Shown here: positions 51,239-61,068 of the stretch, piece by piece
Position numbering within the stretch: the first letter of the stretch is position 1
How the letters are laid out: each line of letters opens with the position of its first letter
Source of the DNA: Halorubrum salipaludis
GTDB taxonomy: Archaea > Halobacteriota > Halobacteria > Halobacteriales > Haloferacaceae
Assembly: GCF_002286985.1 (NCBI RefSeq)
Contig: NZ_NSKC01000005.1
Span: 124,001-188,000 of the forward strand
Reading direction: 5' to 3'
Length of the DNA: 64,000 nt
Position numbers and translations under genes: made by a program
Notes under the pieces: generated by a model
What the model was told of the DNA's origin: nothing
What the model saw: only the letters and a program-made list of their open reading frames with translations
Database searches by the model: none

Positions 51239-52272
51239 CGCCCCCGGCTCACCCCGCGGCGGCGCACGACGCCGGCGTTGTTCGCGACGTTCTCCACGAT
51301 CACTTTGAAGGCGTCCGCGGTTTCGCCCTCGTTGAGCACGACCGGCTCGCCGTCGTCGCCGCCGGTCCGGACAGCCGGGTCGAGCGGGACGCCGCCCAGG
51401 AAGGGGAGGTCCTGCTCCTGCGCGAGGGCCTTCCCGCCGCCGGAGCCGAAGATCTCGTGGAACCCGCCGCAGTCGGGGCATCTGAACCCGGCCATGTTCT
51501 CGGCGATCCCGAGGACGTTCGTGTCGTGTTTCCCGAACATCCGGAGCCCCTTCGTCGCGTCGTCGAGCGCGACCTCCTGCGGCGTCGTGACGATCACGGC
51601 GCCCGTCAGCGGGAGCGTCTGGAGGATGGTGAGCTGCGTGTCGCCGGTGCCCGGCGGGAGGTCCATCACGAGGTAGTCGAGCTCGCCCCACTCGACGTCC
51701 TCGACGAGCTGGGTGATGATCTTGTGGACCATCGGCCCGCGCCAGATCACCGGGTCGTCCTCGCCGGTGAGGAAGTCCATGCTCATCAGCTTCATGCCGA
51801 ACTGCTCGGAGGGGACGATCGTTTCGCCGTCGGTCTCGGGGCGCTGCTCGGCCGACACCATCCGCGGGACGTTCGGCCCGTACACGTCGGCGTCGAACAG
51901 GCCGACCCGCGCGCCCATCTCCGAGAGCCCCGCCGCGATGTTGACCGCCATCGTCGACTTCCCGACGCCGCCCTTCCCCGAGGCGACCGCAATCACGTTT
52001 TTCACGCCGGGGAGCACCTGCTCGTCCGCGTCCAGATCGTCCGGGATCGACGCCGACAGCTCCACGTCGAGGCCGGTGTCCGCGAGCGCGTCCCGCACGT
52101 CGTCGGCGATCGCCGACTCGTGCGGCGAGAACGGGGCGCCGAGCGCGAGCGAGATGCGGACCTCGTCTCCGTCCACCTCGATGTCGTTCACCAGCCCGAG
52201 CGAGACGATGTCGTCGCCGAGGTCGGGGTCCTGCACGTCGGCGAGCCGCTCTCGCACGTCCGCTTCGTTCAT
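51235..52272 (-). CDS. Mrp/Nbp35-type Fe-S cluster carrier ATPase
   Basis: This 345-residue protein has an N-terminal MIP18/DUF59 domain (MNEADVRERLADVQDPDLGDDIVSLGLVNDIEVDG). A P-loop deviant-Walker ATPase domain follows: VASGKGGVGKSTMAVN, DADVYGPNVPRM, DLPPGTGDTQLT. FRCPDCGGFHEIFG carries the CxxC that binds an Fe-S cluster. The C-terminal end is typical. It assembles and transfers Fe-S clusters. A conserved haloarchaeal gene follows in the same operon. Confidence 0.93.
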   Translation of the reverse strand: MNEADVRERLADVQDPDLGDDIVSLGLVNDIEVDGDEVRISLALGAPFSPHESAIADDVRDALADTGLDVELSASIPDDLDADEQVLPGVKNVIAVASGKGGVGKSTMAVNIAAGLSEMGARVGLFDADVYGPNVPRMVSAEQRPETDGETIVPSEQFGMKLMSMDFLTGEDDPVIWRGPMVHKIITQLVEDVEWGELDYLVMDLPPGTGDTQLTILQTLPLTGAVIVTTPQEVALDDATKGLRMFGKHDTNVLGIAENMAGFRCPDCGGFHEIFGSGGGKALAQEQDLPFLGGVPLDPAVRTGGDDGEPVVLNEGETADAFKVIVENVANNAGVVRRRGVSRGR

Positions 52273-52393
52273 GTCGAAAGGGAGGGCGGTGGCCCGAATA
52301 AGGGTTCTGTACGTGCGCGCCGCGCCCTCGTCGATCCGACGGGGGCCGCGTGTGGATCCCCCGCGGCACCGAACCGATCGGCGACGGACCGGG

Positions 52394-53209
52394 CTAGTCG
52401 ATCCGCGTTCCGGCGTCCTCGCCGCGCAGGAACGGCTCCAGTCCCGCGGCGCCGAACACGTGCGCCGGCGCGTCGAGCGCCAGCAGCTCGCGGACCTTCG
52501 CGGCCATCCCGCCCGACACGTCGGTCGCGTCGCTGGCGCCGAGCAGGTCCGCGACCGCGCCGAACTCGTCGATCGCGGGGATCACCTCGCCGTCGCCGTC
52601 GAGGACGCCCGGCACCGTCGAGCAGACGCCGACCCGGCGCGCGCCGAGCCCGGTCGCGAGCTCGACGACCAGCTCGTCGCCGGAGACGACGGTGACGCCG
52701 GCGCCCGCGGTCGCGACGCCGTCGCCGTGGAGCACGGGGACGAACCCCTCCCCGAGCAGCGTCGCCGTCGAGGAGAGCGGCAGGTCGAGGTCGCCGTCCG
52801 GCCCCGCGGGCCGCGCCGAAAGCGAGAGGGGGTGTACCGGGATCGCGGGCACGCCGCGGTCGCGGAGCCGGTCGAGGACGGCCCGGTTCAGCTCCGTCAT
52901 CGCGCCGTGGATGTCCATCACCGCGTCCGCCTCGCTCGTCCCCGCGGTCGTCGAGACGCCGTGCTTGCTGGCGTGGTGATGGCCGAAGCTCCCCCCGCCG
53001 TGGACGACGACCAGTCGCTCGACCGCGCCGGCGGCGAGTGCGCTCGCAACCGCGTCGCAGGCCGCGTCGAGGGCCGCGCCGTCGAGCGTCTCCGGCCGGT
53101 CCTTCTCCGTGATCAGGCTCCCGCCGAGCTTGAGGACGACGGGGGGCGTCGCGGCGTCCGGTTCGGGGGCGTCCGGGGCGTCCTCGGGGGCGGCGCCGTC
53201 GCCCGTCAC
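52394..53209 (-). CDS. ipk: Isopentenyl phosphate kinase
   Basis: This 271-residue amino-acid-kinase-fold enzyme phosphorylates isopentenyl phosphate to the diphosphate in the archaeal mevalonate pathway. Hallmarks: VVLKLGGSLITEKDRPETLD, HGGGSFGHHHASKHG (catalytic His), and VLHGDGVATAGAGVTVVSGDELV. The start is GTG at 53209, overlapping the mvk stop by 4 bp (GTGA), so mvk-ipk are coupled. The N-terminus has an acidic Pro/Asp-rich extension. Confidence 0.92.
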   Translation of the reverse strand: MTGDGAAPEDAPDAPEPDAATPPVVLKLGGSLITEKDRPETLDGAALDAACDAVASALAAGAVERLVVVHGGGSFGHHHASKHGVSTTAGTSEADAVMDIHGAMTELNRAVLDRLRDRGVPAIPVHPLSLSARPAGPDGDLDLPLSSTATLLGEGFVPVLHGDGVATAGAGVTVVSGDELVVELATGLGARRVGVCSTVPGVLDGDGEVIPAIDEFGAVADLLGASDATDVSGGMAAKVRELLALDAPAHVFGAAGLEPFLRGEDAGTRID

Positions 53210-54240
53210 GGCTCCACCACCCGGACGCCCTCGGTCGCCAGCTCGGCGCGGAACGCCTCCTCGCAGCCCTGCGTGAACGAGAGCGCGGTCTCCGTCGCGT
53301 CGCTCGCGTCGAGCGCGACGATGCAGCCGCCGCCGCCGGCGCCCGTGAGCTTCGCGCCGTGAGCGCCGGCGTCGCGGGCGGCCCATACCATCGCGTCGAG
53401 CGAGCGCGCGGAGACGCCGAGCGCGGCGAGCAGGCCGTGGTTGAAGTCCATCAGCTCGCCTAGTTCCGCGAGCAGCTCCGGCGACGGCTCCGCGCCGGCC
53501 GCGGCGTCGCCCGCCGGGACGGCGTCTTCGAGCAGCGCCTCGCCGGTGCGGACCAGGTCGCCGATCGACTCGACGGTGTCGGCGGCGAACTCGTACTCCT
53601 CGCGCAGCTCGCCGACCCCGGCGACCAGCTCGCCGGTGTCGCCGGCGCCGCCGTCGAAGCCGACGACGAACGGGAGGTTCGGGGCCTCGATCCGCTCGCA
53701 GTCGTCGCCCTCGACGCGGACCGCGCCCCCCATCGTCGAGCAGAACGTGTCGGCGCGGGAGGCCTGTCCGTCCTGCACCTCGTACTCCGCGCGGTACGCG
53801 CGGTCGGCCAGCTCGCGGCGGTCGAGCGGCTCGCCGAGCGCGCGGGTCGCGGCGTCGATCCCCGCGACCACCACGGCGGCCGACGAGCCGAGCCCGGCGC
53901 CGAGCGGGATGTCGCTCTCGACGGTGATGTCGAAGCCGGCGTCGGGGGCGTCGGCCGCGTCCCGCGCCTGCTCGACCGCGGCGTCAACGTAGCCCATCGC
54001 GGCCTCGACCAGCGGCGTCGGCACGTCCACGTCGGGCCGGTCGCCGGTCCCGCCGGTGTACTCCACCGTGAACCCGTCGAGCGAGAGGTCCTCGGCCTCG
54101 ACGCGGACGTGGTCGTCCGACCGGGGCTCGGCGGTCACCGTGGCGCGTCGCTCGATGGCCGCCGGCACGGCGGGCTCGCCGTAGACGACGGCGTGTTCGC
54201 CGAAGAGGTACACCTTCCCCGGCGCTTCACAGACGGTCAT
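53206..54240 (-). CDS. mvk: Mevalonate kinase
   Basis: This 344-residue GHMP kinase phosphorylates mevalonate, the entry to isoprenoid/ether-lipid synthesis. Hallmarks: EAPGKVYLFGEHAVVYGEPAV (GHMP motif 1), PLGAGLGSSAAVVVAGIDAA (ATP motif 2), and GAHGAKLTGAGGGGCIVAL (motif 3). It is followed, overlapping by 4 bp, by ipk. In many archaea this operon continues from rps2, but here two plus-strand genes intervene between rps2 and mvk. Confidence 0.95.
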   Translation of the reverse strand: MTVCEAPGKVYLFGEHAVVYGEPAVPAAIERRATVTAEPRSDDHVRVEAEDLSLDGFTVEYTGGTGDRPDVDVPTPLVEAAMGYVDAAVEQARDAADAPDAGFDITVESDIPLGAGLGSSAAVVVAGIDAATRALGEPLDRRELADRAYRAEYEVQDGQASRADTFCSTMGGAVRVEGDDCERIEAPNLPFVVGFDGGAGDTGELVAGVGELREEYEFAADTVESIGDLVRTGEALLEDAVPAGDAAAGAEPSPELLAELGELMDFNHGLLAALGVSARSLDAMVWAARDAGAHGAKLTGAGGGGCIVALDASDATETALSFTQGCEEAFRAELATEGVRVVEP

Positions 54241-54344
54241 ACGAACTCCCTCTCCCCGCGTGCTTACAGGCGTTGCGCTTGGTCCGCGAGCGACATCCTC
54301 CGCGGTCCCTCACCTTTTCGTCCGTCGCTCCCGTCGCGTGTGTC

Positions 54345-54899
54345 ATGCAGATCCTCTCGAACCTGCTCGCGGAGTCGCTTCGGGGGTTCCTCGACGGGGT
54401 CGTCGCCGCGATCCCCCGCGTGCTCTCCGGGCTGGTCTTCCTCGCGCTGGCGTACGCGCTGGTCCGCGTCGTCCTCGGGATCGTCCGCCGGTCGGTCCGC
54501 CGGATCTACCCGGCCGAGCGCGAGCTCGTCGGGAATCTCGTGGTTACCGTCGTGGCGGTCTTCCTCTGGTTCGGCGTCGCGCTCACCCTGCTCAAGATCC
54601 TCGGCATGGGTGACGTCGCCGCGAGTCTCGGCACCGCGGTCGGCTTCATCGCGCTGGGCGTCTCGTACGCGCTCTCCGAGATGATCGAGGACACGGTGGC
54701 CGGCGTCTACCTCCTCCGCGATCCCGACTTCAACCCGGGCTACCGCGTCGAGGCGAAGGGCGTAACCGGAACGGTCGCCGCCATCGAACTCCGGAAGACC
54801 CGGATCGACACGGACGACGGCGACCGCGTCGTCCTCGCGAACCGGGAGATCGAAGGGAAGTGGACCTACGAGGGGTCGGGCGAGGCGGCGTCCGACTGA
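54345..54899 (+). CDS. Small mechanosensitive-channel (MscS-like) protein
   Basis: This 184-residue protein has three hydrophobic segments (LSGLVFLALAYALVRVVLGIV; LVGNLVVTVVAVFLWFGVALTLLKILG; a glycine-rich pore helix ASLGTAVGFIALGVSYALSEMI). The beta domain follows: EDTVAGVYLLRDPDFNPGYRVEAKGVTGTVAAIELRKTRIDTDDGDRVVLANREI. This is the MscS signature (GxxVxxxxxxGxVxxIxxRxTxxxxxDxxxxxxPN-like). It lacks the large C-terminal cage of full MscS, so it is a compact form. It would relieve osmotic stress. Confidence 0.82.
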   Translation: MQILSNLLAESLRGFLDGVVAAIPRVLSGLVFLALAYALVRVVLGIVRRSVRRIYPAERELVGNLVVTVVAVFLWFGVALTLLKILGMGDVAASLGTAVGFIALGVSYALSEMIEDTVAGVYLLRDPDFNPGYRVEAKGVTGTVAAIELRKTRIDTDDGDRVVLANREIEGKWTYEGSGEAASD

Positions 54900-54971
54900 C
54901 CATCGGCACGTACCGGTCTGTCAGTCCCCTCTCACCGAACCTTTATCCGATGAGACGGAGAGCGAACGGAC

Positions 54972-55322
54972 ATGTCGGGACAGACAACAGTTGACGGCGG
55001 GGAAACAGTATCGGGGGACACGACGCTCGCGGCGTTGGCGCACGCGTCGGCGCTCGTTGCCTCGTTCCTCGGGCCGATCCTCTTTTTGATCCTCGCGGAC
55101 GACGACGACGAGCTCGTCAGACAGAACGCGAAGAACGCGATCAACTTCCAGATCGTCGTGTTCGTCGCGCTCATGATCGCCGGCGTGCTGTCGTTCGTGT
55201 TTATCGGTCTGCTGCTGCTTCCGCTCATCGGGCTGATCGACGTCATCCTCGTTCTGATGGCAACGGTGAAGGCCAACGACGGACAGGTGTACTCGTATCC
55301 GTACACGCCGGACATCATCTGA
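54972..55322 (+). CDS. DUF4870/Tic20-like small membrane protein
   Basis: This 116-residue protein has a polar N-terminal tail (MSGQTTVDGGETVSGDTT) then three hydrophobic segments: LAALAHASALVASFLGPILFLILA, VRQNAKNAINFQIVVFVALMIAGVLSFVFIGL, and LPLIGLIDVILVLMATVKANDGQ. The RQNAKNAINFQ block and the final YPYTPDII are typical of the DUF4870 group. Function unknown. It is co-directional with the MscS gene, and both are oriented against the ribosomal cluster. Confidence 0.83.
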   Translation: MSGQTTVDGGETVSGDTTLAALAHASALVASFLGPILFLILADDDDELVRQNAKNAINFQIVVFVALMIAGVLSFVFIGLLLLPLIGLIDVILVLMATVKANDGQVYSYPYTPDII

Positions 55323-55468
55323 TCGGACGACGACGCCGGCAGACTGTCAGCTGACGCCATTCTCGCAAGCCTCCCCGCGAAGCGCGCCGTCGCCACTGAC
55401 GAGCGCGTTCGGAACAGCTCGGCGACCGTTCGATCGCAGAAAAGTCAAACTCGACGTCGAAGGTCGAC

Positions 55469-56290
55469 TTACAGCTCGTCCTCGAAGTCGTCGAGGGCGA
55501 ACACGGTGTCGGCGCCGCGGCGGTCGAGCGTCTCGTTGGCCAGGAGCCAGTAGACGACCGACAGCGCGCGTCGACCCTTGTTGTTCGTCGGGATGACCAG
55601 GTCGACGTTCGACAGCTGGTTGTTGGAGTCGCACATCGCGATGACCGGGATGCCGACGGTGATGGCCTCCTTGACGGCCTGCGCGTCGCCGATCGGGTCG
55701 GTCACCACGACGACGTCCGGCTCGATGTAGCCGGCGTAGTCGGGGTTCGTCAGCGTGCCGGGGATGAAGCGTCCCGTGCGGGCGCGGGCGCCGATGGCGT
55801 CCGCGAACTTCTCGGCCGGGAACCGGCCGTACTGCCGCGAGGACGTGACGAGGATCTGCTCGGGGTCGTAGTTCGCGAGGAAGTCCGCGGCGGTGCGGAT
55901 CCGCTGGTCCGTCGTGCTCACGTCGAGCACGTACAGCCCGTCGTCGCGGACGCGGTGGATGAACCGCTCCATGTCCTTCGTCTTCTGCTGGGTCCCGATG
56001 TGGACACCGGCGGAGAGGTAGTCCTCGACGGGGATCAGCAGGTCGACGTCGTCGTCGGGCATGACGTCGTCGTCGAACGGGGAGGCGTCCTCCTCGTCGT
56101 CGGCGTCGCCCTCGGCGTCTCCGGTCTCGGCGTCGGCGGCTGCTTCGGGTTCGGCGTCGGCGGACGCCCCCTCGGCAGCCGCGTCGGCGGTCGGTTCCTC
56201 GGTCGTGTCGGCCTCCTCCTCGACCGCCGCGTCGACCGCCTCGGTCTCCGCGTCGTCGTCGAGTTCGACCGCGTCGTTGTCTTCGCTCAT
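55469..56290 (-). CDS. rps2: 30S ribosomal protein S2
   Basis: This 273-residue ribosomal protein has a long acidic N-terminal extension (about 70 residues of Glu/Asp/Ala). The S2 core follows: [130 protein letters not shown]. It is downstream of eno by about 16 bp on the same strand and likely in that operon. Confidence 0.95.
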   Translation of the reverse strand: MSEDNDAVELDDDAETEAVDAAVEEEADTTEEPTADAAAEGASADAEPEAAADAETGDAEGDADDEEDASPFDDDVMPDDDVDLLIPVEDYLSAGVHIGTQQKTKDMERFIHRVRDDGLYVLDVSTTDQRIRTAADFLANYDPEQILVTSSRQYGRFPAEKFADAIGARARTGRFIPGTLTNPDYAGYIEPDVVVVTDPIGDAQAVKEAITVGIPVIAMCDSNNQLSNVDLVIPTNNKGRRALSVVYWLLANETLDRRGADTVFALDDFEDEL

Positions 56291-56306
56291 GCGTGGTGTC
56301 GGCCCG

Positions 56307-57509
56307 TCATACCGCGTCGTCCGCGATGCGGACCAGTTCGTTCAGCTTGGCGGTTCGCTCGCCGCCGACCGTGCCGGTCTTGATGAAGCCGGCGTCGGTC
56401 GCCACGGCGAGGTGTGCGATGGTGGTGTCCTCGGTCTCGCCCGAACGGTGGGAGATGACCGTCTCGTACCCGTTCCGCGAGGCGAGTTCGACCGCGTCGA
56501 ACGCGTCCGACAGCGTCCCGATCTGGTTCGGCTTGATCAGGATGCTGTTGGCCGCGCCCGTGTCGATCCCCTCGCGGAGCCGCTCGACGTTGGTGACGAA
56601 CAGGTCGTCGCCGCAGATCAGCGTCCGGTCGCCGACCCGGTCGGTCAGCTCCGCGAACGCCTCGTAGTCGTTCTCGTCGAGCGGGTCCTCGACGTACGCG
56701 AGGTCGTACTCGTCGACGAGGGAGGCGACGTAGTCGATCTGCTCGCCGGTCGATTTGGTCTCGTCGCCGTAGACGTACGCGCCCTCGTCGTCGTCGTACA
56801 GCTCGGCGGCCGCCATGTCGAGGCCGAAGCGGATCTCGAAGCCCACTTCCTCCTCGACGCGGTCGACCGCCTCGTCGACGACGTCGAACGCGTCCGCGTC
56901 CGAGATCGGGGGCGCCCACGCGCCCTCGTCGCCCTTCGCCGCGGGCACGCCGCGCTCGTCGAGCACGTCCGCGACCGCCGCGTGGACCGCGGCGTTCGCG
57001 AAGACGGCCTCCGAGACGCTCGGCGCGCCCACGGGGGCCGCGAGGAACTCTTGGATGTGGGTCGCCTCCTTGGCGTGCTCCCCGCCGCCGACGACGTTGC
57101 CGAGCGGAATCGGGAAGTTCTCGCCGCGGAACGCGCCGCCGAGGTGCTGGTACAGCGGCGCACCGAGCACGTCGGCGGCGGCCTTCGCGGCCGCCATCGA
57201 GATCGCGACCGCGCTGTTGGCGCCGATCGCCGAGAAGTCGTCCGTCCCGTCGGCGGCGCGTAAGGCGTTGTCGACCGCGCGCTGGTCGCCTGCGTAGACG
57301 CCTTCGAGGCGGGGGACCGCGTGTTCGCGGGCCGCCGCGATGGACTCGTTGGCCGGGAGCTCGATCGCCTCGTACTCGCCGGTCGACGCCCCGCTGGGCG
57401 CCGCCCCGCGGCCGAAGCCGCCGGACTCGGTGAGCACGTCGGCCTCGACCGTCGGGTTCCCGCGCGAGTCGAGCACGCGACGCAGCGAGACGCCGGTGAT
57501 TCGAGTCAT
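56307..57509 (-). CDS. eno: Enolase
   Basis: This 400-residue glycolytic enzyme interconverts 2-phosphoglycerate and phosphoenolpyruvate. Hallmarks: [49 protein letters not shown], and [64 protein letters not shown] (catalytic Lys and metal loop). It starts immediately after rpoK with one-base overlap (57509), the conserved archaeal order. Confidence 0.96.
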   Translation of the reverse strand: MTRITGVSLRRVLDSRGNPTVEADVLTESGGFGRGAAPSGASTGEYEAIELPANESIAAAREHAVPRLEGVYAGDQRAVDNALRAADGTDDFSAIGANSAVAISMAAAKAAADVLGAPLYQHLGGAFRGENFPIPLGNVVGGGEHAKEATHIQEFLAAPVGAPSVSEAVFANAAVHAAVADVLDERGVPAAKGDEGAWAPPISDADAFDVVDEAVDRVEEEVGFEIRFGLDMAAAELYDDDEGAYVYGDETKSTGEQIDYVASLVDEYDLAYVEDPLDENDYEAFAELTDRVGDRTLICGDDLFVTNVERLREGIDTGAANSILIKPNQIGTLSDAFDAVELASRNGYETVISHRSGETEDTTIAHLAVATDAGFIKTGTVGGERTAKLNELVRIADDAV

Positions 57510-57688
57510 CAGTTGGACTCCCTCCGGACCGTGAACGGGAGCGCGCCCGCGTCGTACTCCTCCGCGGCGACGAGGATCGGCTCCGTCTGGTCCGTCTCGA
57601 TCAGCACGGGCGCCCCGTAGGACACCTGCAGCGCTCGCGCGCCGAGGATTCGTGCCTTCTCGTATCGATTGTATCGCTGTTCTGACAT
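57509..57688 (-). CDS. rpoK: RNA polymerase subunit K (Rpb6-like)
   Basis: This 59-residue subunit reads [54 protein letters not shown]. It carries the archaeal RpoK pattern (RYExARxLGARALQxxxGAPVL) and helps clamp stability. It lies between rpoN and eno; its stop overlaps the enolase start by one base. It is short but unmistakable. Confidence 0.96.
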   Translation of the reverse strand: MSEQRYNRYEKARILGARALQVSYGAPVLIETDQTEPILVAAEEYDAGALPFTVRRESN

Positions 57689-57691
57689 GGT

Positions 57692-57886
57692 TTACTGGTA
57701 CGGCGAGACGACGTCGACGAGGTCGCGGTGGCTGACCAGCATGCGGCGGCAGCAGTGCCGGTCGACGCCGAGCTCGTCGAGGACCTCGCCGGGGTCCTCG
57801 TCGCCCTCGCGGGCGCGCTCCTTGAACTCCTCCCAGTGTTCACCCACGACGTTGCCGCACGTGAAACACCGGACGGGGATCATCAT
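57692..57886 (-). CDS. rpoN: RNA polymerase subunit N (Rpb10-like)
   Basis: This 64-residue subunit has the invariant [20 protein letters not shown] (CxxC) and CCRRML zinc ligands, making the Rpb10 zinc bundle. The protein may start one codon later at the second Met. Family length is about 62-70, so it is complete. It sits 12 bp from rps9 and 3 bp from rpoK on the same strand, in one cluster with ribosomal proteins. Confidence 0.96.
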   Translation of the reverse strand: MMIPVRCFTCGNVVGEHWEEFKERAREGDEDPGEVLDELGVDRHCCRRMLVSHRDLVDVVSPYQ

Positions 57887-57898
57887 GACTGGATCACC

Positions 57899-58297
57899 TC
57901 AGCGGTAGGACTTCTGGTAGCGGGCACGCGCGCCGGGTCCGCCCCACTTCTTGGGTTCGGACTGGCGGACGTCGTTGACCAGCAGCGTGCGGTCGAAGTT
58001 CATGTACGCGTCGCGCAGCTCGGCGTCGCCGAGGTGCTGGACGAGACCGCGCGCGATGGCGGTCCGCGTCGCGTCGGCCTGGCCGCTGAAGCCGCCGCCC
58101 TCGACGTTGACCTCGATGTCCACGTCGGCGCGGAGCTCCTCGCCCGCGATGCGGAACGGCTCCAGCATCTTGAGCCGCGCCTGCTCCGGTTCGACCAGCT
58201 CGACTGGCTGGGAGTTGATGCGAACGCGGCCCTCGCCGTCGCGCACGGTGGCGCGGGCGACGGCCGTCTTCTTCTTGCCTGAGGTGTTAGTTACCAT
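57899..58297 (-). CDS. rps9: 30S ribosomal protein S9
   Basis: This 132-residue ribosomal protein contains [69 protein letters not shown] and ends RARYQKSYR. The C-terminal Lys/Tyr/Arg tail is the part that contacts tRNA at the P site. It starts with a 7-bp overlap to the rpl13 stop (58291-58297), a conserved archaeal pair. Confidence 0.96.
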   Translation of the reverse strand: MVTNTSGKKKTAVARATVRDGEGRVRINSQPVELVEPEQARLKMLEPFRIAGEELRADVDIEVNVEGGGFSGQADATRTAIARGLVQHLGDAELRDAYMNFDRTLLVNDVRQSEPKKWGGPGARARYQKSYR

Positions 58298-58740
58298 GTG
58301 ACGTTGGCTCCCAGAGACTCGGAGATGTCCCCGAGCGTCGTGAATTTGATGTTCGAGAGGCGGTCGAGCGAGGTGCCGTCGAGGACGACGCTCTCGACGT
58401 CCTCGTCGCGCTCGTAGGGGTTCCCGACGTACACGCGCACGTTCGAGAACGCCTCGCGACCGTCCTCCGTCTTGTACGGCAGCATGCCGCGGATGGCGCG
58501 CTTGAAGATCCGGTCGGGGCGCTTGGGGTAGTACGGCCCGCTGTCGGAGCCGAGCTCCGCGCGGGTGTGGTACGTCTCCATCGTCGCGTCCTCGTTACCG
58601 GTGATGACCGCGCGCTCGGCGTTGACGACGGCGACCGTCTCCCCGTCGAGGACGCGCTGGGCGACCTTCGACGAGACGCGACCGAGGATGCAGTCGCGGG
58701 CGTCGACGACGACGTCCGCGTCGATCTTCGCGAGACTCAT
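58291..58740 (-). CDS. rpl13: 50S ribosomal protein L13
   Basis: This 149-residue ribosomal protein reads [100 protein letters not shown]. It is the archaeal L13/L13a form (K-R-A-[IV]-R-G-M-L-P). Its neighbours are rpl18e upstream (4-bp overlap) and rps9 downstream (7-bp overlap). Confidence 0.96.
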   Translation of the reverse strand: MSLAKIDADVVVDARDCILGRVSSKVAQRVLDGETVAVVNAERAVITGNEDATMETYHTRAELGSDSGPYYPKRPDRIFKRAIRGMLPYKTEDGREAFSNVRVYVGNPYERDEDVESVVLDGTSLDRLSNIKFTTLGDISESLGANVTW

Positions 58741-59090
58741 CGGATCACCCGGACGTTGCTCCCTTCAGGATTCTGTTCGATGAACTGTTCGAGCGACACC
58801 GCTTCGCCGGCTTGGTCGATCTTCGTGCGGGCGGTGCCCGAGAAGTCGACGGCGGCGACGGTGACGTTCTTTTCGAGCACACCGCTGCCCAGCACCTTGC
58901 CGGGGACGACGACCGTCTCGTCTTCCTGCGCGTATCGTTCGATACGGCCCAGGTTGACCTCAGCGTGCGTGCGCCGTGGCTTCTCCAGTCGGTCGGCGAC
59001 GTCCTGCCACACGTTGGCACCGGAGTCGCGCGAGACCGACTTCAGATCGGCGATGAGGTTCTGTAGTTTCGGATTCGTCTTGCTACTCAT
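58737..59090 (-). CDS. rpl18e: 50S ribosomal protein L18e
   Basis: This 117-residue ribosomal protein reads [89 protein letters not shown]. It is the first protein gene after the tRNA-Leu(CAG). The order tRNA-Leu, rpl18e, rpl13, rps9, rpoN, rpoK, eno, rps2 is a recognised archaeal superoperon. Confidence 0.96.
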   Translation of the reverse strand: MSSKTNPKLQNLIADLKSVSRDSGANVWQDVADRLEKPRRTHAEVNLGRIERYAQEDETVVVPGKVLGSGVLEKNVTVAAVDFSGTARTKIDQAGEAVSLEQFIEQNPEGSNVRVIR

Positions 59091-59130
59091 AGCTGTCCCT
59101 CCTGAACTGGAGAGTTAGTGAAAACGGAGT

Positions 59131-59214
59131 GCAGGGAGCAGGATTTGAACCTGCGGACCTCTACAGGACAGCGCCCTGAACGCTGCGCCGTTGGCCTGAC
59201 TTGGCTATCCCTGC
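59131..59214 (-). tRNA. tRNA-Leu (anticodon CAG)
   Basis: Read on the minus strand, it has acceptor GCAGGGA pairing TCCCTGC, D-arm with AGCCAAGTCAGGCC, anticodon loop TTCAGGG giving CAG, a long variable arm, and T-arm CAGGTTCAAATCCTG. It is 84 nt, class II. It lies directly before rpl18e and may be transcribed with the ribosomal cluster. No downstream cassette like those behind tRNA-Leu(UAA) and tRNA-Arg is present. Confidence 0.95.
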
Positions 59215-59387
59215 GTGCACTCCTGCGTAATCCGGCTCCCTTCAAACCACTTTCGGTCCCGGCGTCGGGACGGCCCGAGTCGAACTCGGGCGCAGATCGC
59301 TCCGACGCGGCGTCGGAACGGGTCGCGGCGCCGCGGCTGCGTGCAGGGGCGAGCGCCGAGCGTGCGGTCTGAAGGTCCGTCATTACG

Positions 59388-60140
59388 TTAGACTGCGACT
59401 TTCGTCTGTAGTTCGTCCGCGCGCTCCTCGATGGAGTCGATCGCGCGGAGCAGCAGTTCCTCGACGTCGAACGAGCCGTCCGTCTCGATGTGGAACACGA
59501 ACGCGCCGGGGACGTCCTCGACGCTGACTTCCTTCCCGGGGAACCGCTCCGAGAGGTCGTTGTCGAACTCGTCGGTGAGCTCGATATCCCCGTCGGGCGT
59601 CTCGATGACGCCGCGGAGGATGTTCGGCTCGTCGTCGTCGAACTCGCCGAGGTCGCCCTCGACGGAGACGCGCTGAAGGTGGCGGTAGCCGACGGAGACG
59701 CCGCCCTGATGTTTGGCGTGCTCCTTGCCGGTGTCGAGCACCGCGTCGGCCTCGAACTCCAGCCGCTGTCCCTCCTTCAGCTCGATGATCGGGACGTTGT
59801 CGTCCGCGACCTCGACGAGCGGGTCAGCGCTCTCGATGTCGCCGGAGTACGCCGTCGCCGGGCCTTCGACGTCGAGCGCGAGGGTGACCTCGTCGCCGAT
59901 TTCGAAGTCGTCGAGCGGCGTCGTCAGGGGCACGAGCCCCAGCCGAAGCCCGATCATCTCGTCGAACATGACGGAGGAGTTCTCGACGAACCGAACGGTG
60001 TCGATCGAGAACGTCGGGACGTCGGCGATCATCGCGCGGCGGATGCCGTTGGCAAACGCCGGCGTGAGCCCGCGGATCAGCACCCGCGCGCTGCGTTCGT
60101 CCCGTTCGACGTACTGGACGTCGAAGTCGTCTTCCGTCAT
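59388..60140 (-). CDS. rpoD: RNA polymerase subunit D (Rpb3-like)
   Basis: This 250-residue assembly subunit reads [73 protein letters not shown], the Rpb3/D core. The domain-2 insert lacks the Cys cluster found in many archaeal D subunits, so no Fe-S centre is expected. It is followed at 170 bp by tRNA-Leu(CAG). Start 60140 ([14 protein letters not shown]) is set by the conserved core. Confidence 0.95.
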   Translation of the reverse strand: MTEDDFDVQYVERDERSARVLIRGLTPAFANGIRRAMIADVPTFSIDTVRFVENSSVMFDEMIGLRLGLVPLTTPLDDFEIGDEVTLALDVEGPATAYSGDIESADPLVEVADDNVPIIELKEGQRLEFEADAVLDTGKEHAKHQGGVSVGYRHLQRVSVEGDLGEFDDDEPNILRGVIETPDGDIELTDEFDNDLSERFPGKEVSVEDVPGAFVFHIETDGSFDVEELLLRAIDSIEERADELQTKVAV

Positions 60141-60141
60141 G

Positions 60142-60534
60142 TCAGACTCGCTTGTTCTTGGGCGCCTTCGTCCCGTCGTGCGGGATGGGCGTGACGTCCT
60201 CGATCCGGCCGATCTCGACGCCCGCACGCGAGAGCGCGCGAATCGTCGCCTGCGCACCGGGACCGGTGGACTTGTTGAGGTTGCCGCCGGGGCCGCGCAC
60301 GCGAACGTGCACGCCCTCCAGGCCGGCGTCCTTGACGCGCTCGGCGACGACCTCCGCCATCTGCATGGCGGCGTACGGCGACGCCTCGTCGCGGTTCTGC
60401 TTCACCACGGTGCCGCCGGACGACTTGGCGATCGTCTCGGCGCCCGTCTCGTCGGTGACCGTGATGAGCGTGTTGTTGAACGACGCGTACACGTGGGCGA
60501 TGCCCCACTTTCCTCCGTCTTCGGATTCACTCAT
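60142..60534 (-). CDS. rps11: 30S ribosomal protein S11
   Basis: This 130-residue ribosomal protein reads [118 protein letters not shown], the universal S11 end. It is one base from the rpoD start and 6 bp from rps4. Confidence 0.97.
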   Translation of the reverse strand: MSESEDGGKWGIAHVYASFNNTLITVTDETGAETIAKSSGGTVVKQNRDEASPYAAMQMAEVVAERVKDAGLEGVHVRVRGPGGNLNKSTGPGAQATIRALSRAGVEIGRIEDVTPIPHDGTKAPKNKRV

Positions 60535-60540
60535 GATTGC

Positions 60541-61068
60541 TCACTCCTGTGACTCCGCGCGCTCGGGGTGGAGATCGTCCGCGAGCGGGCTGTTCTCGTC
60601 GAAGGCGATGGCGCCCTCGTCGTCCACGTCAACCTTCACCGAGGGGCGCGTGACGCGGGCGCCGTTGACGGTGATGTGGCCGTGAACGATGAACTGGCGG
60701 GCCTGCTGGGTGGAGGACGCGAACCCCTGCCGGTAGGCGACCGTCTGGAGACGGCGCTCGAGCAGGTCGGTCACGTCCAGCGAGAGGACCGCGGAGATGT
60801 CGTCGTTGTCGCCGAGGATGCCGATCCGGCGGAGCCGTGCGACGAACTCCGAGCCGGCCTCCTGGGCGGCGTCGGCGTCGCCCTGGGCCTCGCCGAGCAG
60901 CCGACGCGCCTCGCGTCGCATGCTGCGCAGCTCGGACTGGGCGCGCCAGAACTCCTCTTTGTTCTTGAGACCGTACCGCGAGAGGAGGTCGGACTCCTCG
61001 GCGATGCGCTCGCCCTGGTACGGGTGGTTCGGCGTCTCGTAGCCTTTGGTGTTCTTGCCGGTGCTCAT
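60541..61068 (-). CDS. rps4: 30S ribosomal protein S4
   Basis: This 175-residue primary rRNA-binding protein has an N-terminal [52 protein letters not shown]. The S4 RNA-binding domain follows: [48 protein letters not shown]. It overlaps the rps13 stop by 4 bp (61065-61068). Confidence 0.97.
   Translation of the reverse strand: MSTGKNTKGYETPNHPYQGERIAEESDLLSRYGLKNKEEFWRAQSELRSMRREARRLLGEAQGDADAAQEAGSEFVARLRRIGILGDNDDISAVLSLDVTDLLERRLQTVAYRQGFASSTQQARQFIVHGHITVNGARVTRPSVKVDVDDEGAIAFDENSPLADDLHPERAESQE

Noticed and set aside
59274-59290. T-arm-like hairpin CCCGAGTCGAACTCGGG upstream of tRNA-Leu(CAG)
   Set aside because: It has a T-loop-like sequence, but nothing else of a tRNA and no cassette core. 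A simple hairpin is enough to explain it.
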